Source of the DNA: 02-FULL-45-11b sp041663485
GTDB lineage: Bacteria; Patescibacteriota; Patescibacteriia; Buchananbacterales; UBA6539
Length of the DNA: 25,037 nucleotides
NCBI GenBank assembly: GCA_041663485.1
Contig: JBAYMO010000022.1
Coordinates: 1 to 25,037 of the forward strand
Reading direction: 5' to 3'
Shown here: positions 7,911-13,602 of the stretch, piece by piece
Layout: the number at the start of each line of letters is the position of its first letter
How positions within the stretch are numbered: position 1 is the first letter of the stretch
Program-made: the position numbers and the translations under genes
The notes under the pieces: model-generated
Seen by the model: only the letters and a program-made list of their open reading frames with translations
Databases searched by the model: none
What the model was told of the DNA's origin: nothing

Positions 7911-8669
7911 ATGTTCAACTTTGGAAATACTCGGTATAACCGGCAGGAACAGATGCCGGAATGGGGCGTTGAGCGTCAGCGGCTTCTGATTGGAGCGCGC
8001 GTCGTAGTGGTCGGGGCCGGTGGAGTCAAGTCGACTTTGCTCATGTCCCTGGTTGCCGGAGGCATCGGCCATATCAGGCTTATTGAGTTTGACAGGGTCG
8101 AGCTGTCCAATCTAAACCGCCAGATTCTTTATCGGACTTCCGATATCGGATTGGCCAAGGGACAGGCCAGCCTGAAGACGTTGCAGGATCTTAATCACGA
8201 AGTGACGATCGAACTGGTTGAGGAGAAGGTGGTCGAGTCAAACATCGACGATCTATTCAGAGGATTCGATTTTGTTGTCGAGGGAGGAGATTCACCTGCC
8301 GGTCGTAACTTGGTGAATGAGTATTGCCTTGCTGCGGGACAGCCGTTTGTTCATGCATCGGCCCAGTTTTCCTACGGCTATGTGTTCAGCGTCATACCGG
8401 CAGAGAAGACCGCCTGCTTTGCTTGCTTTTTTCCGACTGACCATACTCGGAAAGAGCATACTGGAGCAGTGCCTGTCAACGTCCTTTCAACCTCAATTGC
8501 AGGCAGTCTTGGAGCCGTGGAGGTTTTCAAATGGTTCCTTGGCTACCGTGACCGAATGGTCGTCAATCGTCGCCTGTGTTTTAGCTCCTTGCTCTTGAGC
8601 GAAGAGTTCGAGTATCAGGATCAGCCGAGACGGCCGGATTGTCCTGTTTGTTCACGCTACTATAAGTAG
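7911..8669 (+). CDS. E1-like (ThiF/MoeB/HesA family) adenylyltransferase
   Basis: A 252-aa E1-like enzyme. Such proteins adenylate the C-terminus of a small protein (ThiS, MoaD, ubiquitin-like) or of a peptide (microcin C enzyme MccB). Visible features are RYNRQEQMPEWG at the N-terminus, the nucleotide loop VVVGAGG (residues 32-38), DRVELSNLNRQIL (61-73), GGDSPAGR (125-132, where D127 and R132 match the conserved Asp and Arg), and two CxxC zinc pairs, C169/C172 and C244/C247. Two oddities: the usual GAGGLGS is GAGGVKS here (K40), and the segment that normally carries the thioester cysteine (around 184-196) has none, so only adenylation may occur. It lacks the extra N-terminal peptide-clamp domain of MccB. 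AGGAGG lies 8 nt before the ATG. It is the last gene of the operon and is followed by a strong terminator. Confidence 0.88.
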   Translation: MFNFGNTRYNRQEQMPEWGVERQRLLIGARVVVVGAGGVKSTLLMSLVAGGIGHIRLIEFDRVELSNLNRQILYRTSDIGLAKGQASLKTLQDLNHEVTIELVEEKVVESNIDDLFRGFDFVVEGGDSPAGRNLVNEYCLAAGQPFVHASAQFSYGYVFSVIPAEKTACFACFFPTDHTRKEHTGAVPVNVLSTSIAGSLGAVEVFKWFLGYRDRMVVNRRLCFSSLLLSEEFEYQDQPRRPDCPVCSRYYK

Positions 8670-8674
8670 CAATT

Positions 8675-8712
8675 CGGTCGCGGAGATTCGTCCCCGCGAC
8701 CGTCTTTTTTTT
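8675..8712 (+). terminator. Terminator of the AspRS/E1-like operon
   Basis: A perfect 9-bp stem CGGTCGCGG (8675-8683) / CCGCGACCG (8694-8702), followed by TC and eight T. Confidence 0.93.
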
Positions 8713-8735
8713 ATTGATAATTTATGATAATATAT

Positions 8736-8776
8736 AAAAAAGTGTCCCCCTGTCCGTAAAGACGAACGAGGGGGAC
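8736..8776 (-). terminator. Terminator of the convergent small-protein gene
   Basis: On the minus strand, GTCCCCCT and AGGGGGAC (8769-8776 and 8744-8751) form a perfect 8-bp stem, followed by AC and a run of six T. It lies 34 nt after the stop of the 56-aa ORF. Confidence 0.9.
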
Positions 8777-8809
8777 GAGATATGGCATGGGGTGTTCGGG
8801 AAGCGACGC

Positions 8810-8980
8810 TTAGCCGTCGCAGGCCGCGAAGCCGGAAATCGTGTCGCCGTTGATGGTGAGCTTGTGGCGAACGCTCTGCAGCGCGGGAATCTGCCCGAAA
8901 ACATGCTCGGCCGACATTGCCTGAACCGTGGATTTGCCGGCGAGACCTTCCGCCAAGCCGCGAAGTCTGATGGTACGCAT
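8810..8980 (-). CDS. 56-aa small protein, possible truncated beta-grasp/ThiS-like protein or peptide substrate
   Basis: A small gene convergent to the E1-like operon with a complete set of signals: consensus promoter, Shine-Dalgarno and terminator. I chose the ATG at 8980 because AGGAG sits 8 nt upstream. An in-frame ATG at 9031 (73 aa) has a perfect AAAGGAGGTG, but 17 nt away. The protein starts MRTIRLRGLAEGLAGK and ends KLTINGDTISGFAACDG. The strand-like start, a helix-like middle (AEHVFGQIPALQSV) and the LTINGDTI strand resemble ThiS/MoaD up to the point where those proteins have a conserved Asp-Gly; the final strand and Gly-Gly tail are missing. This resemblance is my reading by eye and is weak. 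Alternatives are a RiPP-like precursor or an unrelated small protein. It has one cysteine, third from the end. Confidence 0.65.
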   Translation of the reverse strand: MRTIRLRGLAEGLAGKSTVQAMSAEHVFGQIPALQSVRHKLTINGDTISGFAACDG

Positions 8981-9082
8981 GATCTGCACTCCTGTGGTTG
9001 ATGTTGGCTTATAGCCGTGTACGATGCTCATTTGCCCGCTGCCGTTTCACCTCCTTTCTGTTGATGGCAAATGTAGATATAT

Positions 9083-9110
9083 ATTATATATCAAGTCGTT
9101 AATTTGTCAA
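9083..9110 (-). promoter_or_regulatory. Fully consensus promoter of the small-protein gene
   Basis: On the minus strand TTGACA (9105-9110) and TATAAT (9083-9088) are both perfect and 16 nt apart. Downstream at 9048-9057 is AAAGGAGGTG, a full-length match to the 16S rRNA anti-Shine-Dalgarno. These are the strongest expression signals in the window. Confidence 0.85.
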
Positions 9111-9125
9111 ATAAGCCAAAAAATA

Positions 9126-9953
9126 ATGAAATTACAAATATTAGGATCAGGCGGCTTTCTGCCGATACCGCGCGCCACTTGTCAGTGCCGAATTTGCAAA
9201 AAGGCAAGGCAAGAAGGCGGTCTTTATTGGCGCAGAGGTCCTGCTTTATACCTTAATGATGTAAACGTTTTAATTGATACTCCCGAAGATATCAATGAGT
9301 CTTTGAATTTCAATGAAGTCAATAATGTAGATACAATTATTTATACCCACTGGCATCCTGATCACACCCTGGGCTATCGCGTAATTGAAACTATTTGCGA
9401 TCAGGATTTTTTTAAGAAGAAAAAAACAGTTAAAGTTTATATTCCAAGCTATGATTGGAACAATTTTAAGAAATTTGTTACCGGATTATGGTATTTAGAA
9501 TCTCGCGGCTATGCAGAAATCAAAAAAATTCCCAGCAAAGGCTTGAGAGTAAAGGGTATTCATATTAAGCCTATAAGGCTTAAGAATACCACCTTTTCAG
9601 CATTTATGATTACTCAGCAAGGTAAGAAGACTTTGCTTTGTCCCGATCATTCCATGAGCTTGCCGATGAGGGATGAATACAAAAATGTAAGTTTGTTAAT
9701 AATTAACATGGGATTTTTTGATGATAATCTAAAGGGGTTGAAAAAAATGCCTTTGGATCATCGGTTGAGAAATAGTACCGGCTTCGAAAAAGATAATCTG
9801 AGGATTATCAACGAGCTTAAACCGAAGAAAACAATCTTGATGCACATAGATGAAAAATTTAATCGAAGCAATGATGATCTTAATATTCTAGAGGGAAAAT
9901 ATAAGGACTTGAATATAAAATTTGCCACTGATGGCTTGCAAATAAAAATTTAA
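9126..9953 (+). CDS. MBL-fold metallo-hydrolase (PhnP/PqqB-like)
   Basis: A 275-aa metallo-beta-lactamase-fold hydrolase. The zinc motif is THWHPDH (H75, H77, D79, H80), and the N-terminus MKLQILGSGGFLPIPRATC is typical of the PhnP/RNase Z-like branch. Three cysteines in TCQCRICKKAR (C19, C21, C24) match the structural zinc site of PhnP-type phosphodiesterases. Further ligand candidates are the CPDHS region and HID near the C-terminus. The substrate is unknown; cyclic phosphate esters are suggested by the family. I chose the ATG at 9126: the frame extends 34 codons upstream, but that part overlaps the divergent promoter and does not look like MBL sequence. Composition and lack of a Shine-Dalgarno are host-like, unlike the genes on either side. 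Confidence 0.88.
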   Translation: MKLQILGSGGFLPIPRATCQCRICKKARQEGGLYWRRGPALYLNDVNVLIDTPEDINESLNFNEVNNVDTIIYTHWHPDHTLGYRVIETICDQDFFKKKKTVKVYIPSYDWNNFKKFVTGLWYLESRGYAEIKKIPSKGLRVKGIHIKPIRLKNTTFSAFMITQQGKKTLLCPDHSMSLPMRDEYKNVSLLIINMGFFDDNLKGLKKMPLDHRLRNSTGFEKDNLRIINELKPKKTILMHIDEKFNRSNDDLNILEGKYKDLNIKFATDGLQIKI

Positions 9954-9979
9954 TTATTTAATAGTTATAAATAAATATA

Positions 9980-10014
9980 GCCCGTCAGCAAAGCTAAGTT
10001 GCTGACGGGCTTTT
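9980..10014. terminator. Bidirectional terminator between convergent genes
   Basis: A perfect 11-bp stem GCCCGTCAGCA (9980-9990) / TGCTGACGGGC (10000-10010), followed by TTTT on the plus strand and an A/T-rich stretch on the other side. It serves the MBL gene and possibly the aminopeptidase gene. Confidence 0.9.
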
Positions 10015-10017
10015 GTG

Positions 10018-11142
10018 CTACACAGTGAGCGAAGTGGGATTCAGATCGGCTAATTCTGGCAGAAGGAAGATTCCGTCTCGGCGAATTAGGACATCGTCGA
10101 AATAAATATCGCCTCCGCCGGAATTTGCCGTTTGGTCTAAAACCAGATCCCAATGGATGCCGCTTTGATTTCCGTTGAATGCGGCTTTGTAGGAGTTGCC
10201 CGGAGTAAGGTGGATGCTGCCACTCATTTTCTCGTCAAACATAGTGTCGCCAACAGTCCGAGTAATTACGGGGTTGACTCCGAAGGCGAACTCGCCGACA
10301 TATCGAGATCCTTCGTCAGTATCTAATACGGTCTCGAGGCTGTGAGAATTGCCTAGTCGGCAGTGGGCAGAGACAATCCTTCCATTGCGAAAGGAAAGGC
10401 TGATGCCGTCGTATGCTCTGCCCTGGTAAATTGAAGGCGTGTTGTAGGCTATGTTGCCATTGACGCTTTCCTTTACCGGTGCAGTAAACACTTCTCCGTC
10501 AGGCAGGTTGCAGTCCCCGGCGCATTTTCTGGCTCCAATACCTTTGATGCTGAAAGATACGTCGGTGTCTGGGGCAGTAACTCGTACGCGGTCAGTCCGT
10601 TGAATTAAATCAACTAGCGGATCCATTGCAGTGCTCATCTTTCCGTAGTCCACTTCAACGCAGGCTTGGAAAAAGAAGTCCTCAAAATCCCCAGTTGACA
10701 TTCCGGCGGATTGCGCTAGGGCGGAGGTGGGCCATTTGCCGGAACACCATTTGGTATGGTGAACCCGGTATTGGTAATGTACCTTACCTAGCCAGTTGGT
10801 TTGAAACAGTGCCATCTTTTCTTCAGGTACGTCTTTGAGTTCAAGAGTGTTGTCCGGCGCCCTCAAGCTGATGTACGCACTGGCTTGTCTCATCTGTTGG
10901 AGTTCGGCTTCGGCAATAACGTCAATTTCTCGTGCAGTTGCCTGCAGTAGAATCGCCCGCAGAGTCATCCAGCTTTTCTGCCATACAATAGGATGGCCGC
11001 CTGCCAGTTGGACGCTTGCGACCAAAGCCTCGATCATCAGTTGCGGAATGTCAAAACACTCGATGATTACGATATCGCTGGGCACCACGTGAGTTGAATG
11101 CCTGACTAACAAATCGGCTAGTCTTGAGAATCTGGTATCCAT
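10018..11142 (-). CDS. M29-family (thermophilic) aminopeptidase, AmpS/AmpT/PepS-like
   Basis: A 374-aa cytosolic metallo-aminopeptidase that removes N-terminal residues from peptides. Family M29 motifs are all present in order in the C-terminal half: LPDGEVFTAPVKESVNG (first metal-binding Glu), RYVGEFAFGVNP (second Glu), SGSIHLTPGNSY (His and Tyr) and GIHWDLVLD (His and Asp). The length is within the family's usual range, and no ligand seems missing. Codon choice is G+C-rich like the AspRS operon, and AGGAG lies 6 nt before the ATG at 11142, so it was probably imported too. Inside this island it could process or recycle small peptides, for example the product of the 56-aa gene, but that link is speculation based on proximity. 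Confidence 0.92.
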   Translation of the reverse strand: MDTRFSRLADLLVRHSTHVVPSDIVIIECFDIPQLMIEALVASVQLAGGHPIVWQKSWMTLRAILLQATAREIDVIAEAELQQMRQASAYISLRAPDNTLELKDVPEEKMALFQTNWLGKVHYQYRVHHTKWCSGKWPTSALAQSAGMSTGDFEDFFFQACVEVDYGKMSTAMDPLVDLIQRTDRVRVTAPDTDVSFSIKGIGARKCAGDCNLPDGEVFTAPVKESVNGNIAYNTPSIYQGRAYDGISLSFRNGRIVSAHCRLGNSHSLETVLDTDEGSRYVGEFAFGVNPVITRTVGDTMFDEKMSGSIHLTPGNSYKAAFNGNQSGIHWDLVLDQTANSGGGDIYFDDVLIRRDGIFLLPELADLNPTSLTV

Positions 11143-11183
11143 GGTTATCTCCTATTTCAAGGTTCGTTTATTGTTTGTGTTAT

Positions 11184-11212
11184 ATCTTATTCTTTAATAA
11201 TAGAATTGTCAA
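11184..11212 (-). promoter_or_regulatory. Promoter of the M29 aminopeptidase gene
   Basis: On the minus strand TTGACA (11207-11212) and TAAGAT (11184-11189) are 17 nt apart, about 41 nt before the ATG. Confidence 0.75.
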
Positions 11213-11241
11213 AAAAATAAAAGCCACTCCAAAAGGAGTGG
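11211..11241 (-). terminator. Terminator of the 62-aa membrane protein gene
   Basis: On the minus strand CCACTCC-TTTT-GGAGTGG (11241-11235 with 11230-11224), flanked by more pairing with one bulge, is followed by a T-rich run. Its tail overlaps the -35 box of the aminopeptidase promoter by two bases, so termination and re-initiation are adjacent. Confidence 0.85.
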
Positions 11242-11277
11242 GCTGGTGTGTGGAAATGACTTTTCGCAGGATGCACC

Positions 11278-11466
11278 TTACCCGCTGAAGCAATAAAGAG
11301 CGATGAAAAGAACGATTCCGACTATTATCATGATCCATAGCCACGTCGGTTTCACTTCACGTCTTGCTTCGTCTTCAAGGTCATACAGTTCCTGCTGTTC
11401 TGGTGTACGGATTATTCTCCGATGTTCTTCTGCCGGGTCAACATTTGGCATCTTCTTTTCTTTCAT
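11278..11466 (-). CDS. 62-aa C-terminally anchored membrane protein, unknown
   Basis: A small protein with a charged, helical N-terminal half (AEEHRRIIRTPEQQELYDLE, about 12-31) and a single C-terminal membrane segment (WLWIMIIVGIVLFIALYCF, about 42-60) that leaves only two residues outside. This is a tail-anchor layout with the N-terminus expected in the cytoplasm. I do not recognise a family. An ATG five codons in is an alternative start (57 aa). It has its own terminator. The coding composition is nearer to the imported genes than to the backbone. A toxin-like or membrane-tether role is possible but unsupported. Confidence 0.6.
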   Translation of the reverse strand: MKEKKMPNVDPAEEHRRIIRTPEQQELYDLEDEARREVKPTWLWIMIIVGIVLFIALYCFSG

Positions 11467-11704
11467 CTCTTGGTTGTCGTATTGGCCGGGAAAAATTACT
11501 TAACAATATATTAGTATTTTATTGATATTTATGTAAGATATAGGTATGGTATAAATATTTAAGATGAATCAAGCTTGAGACACAAAATTTACTTATGTTT
11601 ATACTGTCGCATTTTATTTTTGAAAAGGTGATCGATTCTCGGTAAAAGCCATCGCTCAAAGACCCCTAAAAACCTCAGAAGTTTTGGTTCCAGGCTCTAG
11701 TGCG
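11467..11704 (+). other. Intergenic stretch with a candidate transcript of unknown function
   Basis: No gene of convincing length is seen. TTGATA (about 11532-11537) with a 17-nt spacer before TATGGT could start a plus-strand transcript that ends at the hairpin at 11688-11715. In between is a 15-codon frame (ATG near 11594, stop TAA near 11641) without a clear ribosome site. A short non-coding RNA is possible; support is weak. Confidence 0.25.
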
Positions 11705-11723
11705 GAGTCCTGGAATTTTTTTT
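11688..11723 (+). terminator. Rho-independent terminator at the right island boundary
   Basis: A 7-bp stem TTCCAGG (11688-11694) / CCTGGAA (11709-11715) followed by eight T. The 3' arm is part of the direct repeat. At the left copy the same arm pairs with bases in front of tRNA-Asn instead. Confidence 0.75.
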
Positions 11724-11778
11724 GTTTTATTTTTAAAAATCAATTGGCAGAGTCCCGCCCAGCGGGATTAACCAATTG
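11705..11778 (+). repeat. Right copy of 74-bp island-flanking direct repeat
   Basis: 73 of 74 positions match 5501-5574. The inner part CAATTGG...CCAATTG (11741-11747 and 11772-11778) with the nested TCCCG/CGGGA forms a hairpin followed by ATTTTTT, so this copy also works as a terminator-like structure just before the receiver-gene promoter. Upstream, about 20 bases align gaplessly but weakly with the tRNA-Asn T-arm. Confidence 0.9.
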
Positions 11779-11783
11779 ATTTT

Positions 11784-11812
11784 TTGCTTCTCGGTTCGAT
11801 TTGTGTTATAAT
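11784..11812 (+). promoter_or_regulatory. Promoter of the first receiver gene / signalling cluster
   Basis: TTGCTT (11784-11789), a 17-nt spacer and a perfect TATAAT (11807-11812). The -35 box begins six bases after the direct repeat ends, so island insertion or loss would change what lies just upstream of this promoter. Confidence 0.7.
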
Positions 11813-11849
11813 AAAAAAGCGGTTCAATTTAATTTTATTTGTCAGTTCT

Positions 11850-12233
11850 ATGAAGACGGTGAAGACGGCGGCAAATATGATCCTGATAATTGAAGACGAG
11901 AAATCTTTGGCTCGAGCTCTGGAATTGAAGCTAACTCGCGCGGGTTTTTCGGTTAAAAAAGCACTTAATGGTTTGGATGGCCTTTCAGTTTTAGAGCATA
12001 GTAACTGTTCCCTGGTTTTATGTGATTTAATCATGCCCAAACTGAATGGTTTTGAGTTTTTAATGGCTCTCAAGACCAAAAAAATAAAAACGCCGGTAGT
12101 AGTACTGACTAACTTGGGTCAACCGGAGGACGAAAAACGGGTGCGCGATCTTGGCGCAGTCGCTTTTTTTATTAAGTCCAATACCACTATCAGCCAGGTC
12201 GCAGATTTTGTTAGCAAGTATTTAAAAGTTTAA
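11850..12233 (+). CDS. Stand-alone response regulator receiver
   Basis: A single receiver (REC) domain of 127 aa with no output domain. It shows the acidic pair in LIIEDEKSL, the phospho-acceptor D59 in LVLCDLIMPKLNG, the switch threonine in VVVLTN and the conserved lysine in FFIKSN. I chose the ATG at 11850 because the longer frame starts at 11784, inside the -35 box; an ATG at 11877 (MILIIEDE) is equally possible and would place the acceptor at D50. It starts the signalling cluster, 123 bp ahead of the PAS protein. Without an effector domain it probably acts by protein contact or in a phosphorelay. Confidence 0.9.
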   Translation: MKTVKTAANMILIIEDEKSLARALELKLTRAGFSVKKALNGLDGLSVLEHSNCSLVLCDLIMPKLNGFEFLMALKTKKIKTPVVVLTNLGQPEDEKRVRDLGAVAFFIKSNTTISQVADFVSKYLKV

Positions 12234-12356
12234 AACAAAAATTAAAAATAGATCAGTCGACAGTCAATAGTTTTGCCTGGGCAGTGGTGGTTAAAATTAA
12301 ATTTACTTGGTAATTTCAGGAGTAGAAAATTTAATTTTTAATTAAATAAAAATAAA

Positions 12357-13598
12357 ATGAAAAATCCGGAAAAAAATAGTTTGTCTGATGATTTAAGTTT
12401 AATATTGGATAACATTAATGACGCTATTTTTATTCATGACCAGAAAGGTCATTTTTTGTTAATTAATGATGAAGCCTGTCGGAAATTGGGTTATCAAAAA
12501 GAAGAGTTGCTAAAGTTAGGGTTGGCTAAACTTGATTCTCCGAAATTTTCTAAATTAGCGCCGCAAAGAATGAAAGAACTTGAAGATAAGGGTAAACTAA
12601 TGTTTGAAAGTGAGCATGTGACTAAAACTGGCCAGCTCATACCCGTGGAGATTAGTGCCAAGATCATTAAATTTAATGGCCAATCGGTAATTCTCAGCGT
12701 GGCTCGAGACATAACCCAACGCCGACAAATTGAACAAGAAGCAAAGAGGCAGCAAGAAGAACAGCAAACAATATTTGATTCAATTCCGGCCTGGATTTTT
12801 TACAAGGATACTGAAAACAGATTCGTAAAAGTTAATCAGGCTTTTTGTGAAGTCATGGGTAAATCCAGGCAACAGTTGGAGGGTAAATCCATGTTTGAAC
12901 TTTATCCTAAAGATCAAGCCGAAGCTTTTGGGCGAGATGATAAAGCCGTGATAAAGTCCGGCCAGGTCAAAAGGGGTATTATTGAATCCATGAATTCACC
13001 CCAAGGTTTGCTTTGGGTTAAAACTGACAAAATTCCCTATCATAATCCCCAAGGTAAAATTATTGGTGTGATTGGTTTTACGGTGGACATCACCGAGCAA
13101 ATAAAGTTTGAAAATAGTATTAAAGAAGCCCGGGAGTTTTTAAATAATATAATCAATGCTGTCTCTGATCCGATTTTTGTTAAAGACAGCCAACATCGCT
13201 GGGTGGTTTTAAATGATGCTTTATGCAAATTTTTAGGTCAGCCGCGGGAAAAATTGATTGGTAAATCTGATTATGATTTTTTTCCTAAAAAAGAAGCGGA
13301 TGTTTTTTGGCAAAAAGATGAAGAAGTTTTTAGTCAAGGCTGGGAAAATATTAATGAAGAAGATTTTACCGATGCCAAAGGTGTGACGCACACCATTTCT
13401 ACTAAAAAAAATATTTACATTAATAACCAAAAGAAAAAATTTTTGGTTGGTATTATCAGGGATATAACCGAGCAAAAGAAAGCCGAGGAGAAATTAGCGG
13501 AGCGCGCCGAAGAACTGGAAAAATTGAATAAATTAATGGTTGGCCGAGAATTGAAAATGATTGAATTGAAAGAAAAACTGGAAAAATTATCTAAATAA
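12357..13598 (+). CDS. Triple-PAS sensory protein without kinase domain
   Basis: A 413-aa cytoplasmic protein with three PAS domains in tandem (about 12-125, 138-250 and 262-375). Each has the usual start (for example ILDNINDAIFIHDQKG) and PAC-type ending (SVARDITQRRQIEQE; GFTVDITEQIKFE; GIIRDITEQKKAEE). A C-terminal coiled coil (about 376-413) ends in NKLMVGRELKMIELK from N391. There is no transmembrane segment, HisKA or ATPase domain, so it can sense but not phosphorylate by itself. The same C-terminal motif occurs in the Cache-HAMP protein two genes downstream, suggesting a shared dimerisation or docking segment. The gene is 4 bp upstream of the binding-protein gene, in an apparent operon. 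No Shine-Dalgarno is seen. Confidence 0.9.
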   Translation: MKNPEKNSLSDDLSLILDNINDAIFIHDQKGHFLLINDEACRKLGYQKEELLKLGLAKLDSPKFSKLAPQRMKELEDKGKLMFESEHVTKTGQLIPVEISAKIIKFNGQSVILSVARDITQRRQIEQEAKRQQEEQQTIFDSIPAWIFYKDTENRFVKVNQAFCEVMGKSRQQLEGKSMFELYPKDQAEAFGRDDKAVIKSGQVKRGIIESMNSPQGLLWVKTDKIPYHNPQGKIIGVIGFTVDITEQIKFENSIKEAREFLNNIINAVSDPIFVKDSQHRWVVLNDALCKFLGQPREKLIGKSDYDFFPKKEADVFWQKDEEVFSQGWENINEEDFTDAKGVTHTISTKKNIYINNQKKKFLVGIIRDITEQKKAEEKLAERAEELEKLNKLMVGRELKMIELKEKLEKLSK

Positions 13599-13602
13599 AT
13601 TT

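Larger units (their letters stand above)
5501..11778. mobile_element. Candidate genomic island at tRNA-Asn, bounded by 74-bp direct repeats
   Basis: The block lies between two 74-bp copies of the same sequence (5501-5574 and 11705-11778, one mismatch). Its left end abuts tRNA-Asn and contains a broken serine recombinase. Most cargo genes are richer in G+C than the flanks and carry strong Shine-Dalgarno sites that flanking genes lack. The MBL-fold gene inside is host-like, so the block is a mosaic. Long direct repeats are not the usual product of a serine recombinase, so duplication or homologous exchange between repeats is an alternative to site-specific integration. No intact integrase is visible. 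Confidence 0.6.

Noticed and set aside
8722..8904. 60-codon minus-strand frame downstream of the small-protein gene
   Set aside because: It runs through the terminator stem and T-run and overlaps the 56-aa ORF in another frame. It has no ribosome site.
6313..9031. A true microcin C cluster (MccB-like enzyme with an AspRS)
   Set aside because: No short MccA-like ORF ending in asparagine, no MccC exporter and no MccB peptide-clamp domain were found. The idea is kept only as an analogy.
9024..9125. 34-codon upstream extension of the MBL hydrolase
   Set aside because: It overlaps the promoter and ribosome site of the divergent small gene and does not resemble the MBL family. The ATG at 9126 gives the canonical N-terminus.
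11669..11685. Anticodon-arm look-alike AAAAC-CTCAGAA-GTTTT (would read CAG, Leu)
   Set aside because: There are no D-arm, T-arm or acceptor partners around it. A 5-bp A/T-rich stem with a 7-nt loop is likely by chance.
11784..11849. Longer start for the first receiver gene
   Set aside because: The frame begins inside the -35 box of a good promoter, so those codons would not be transcribed.
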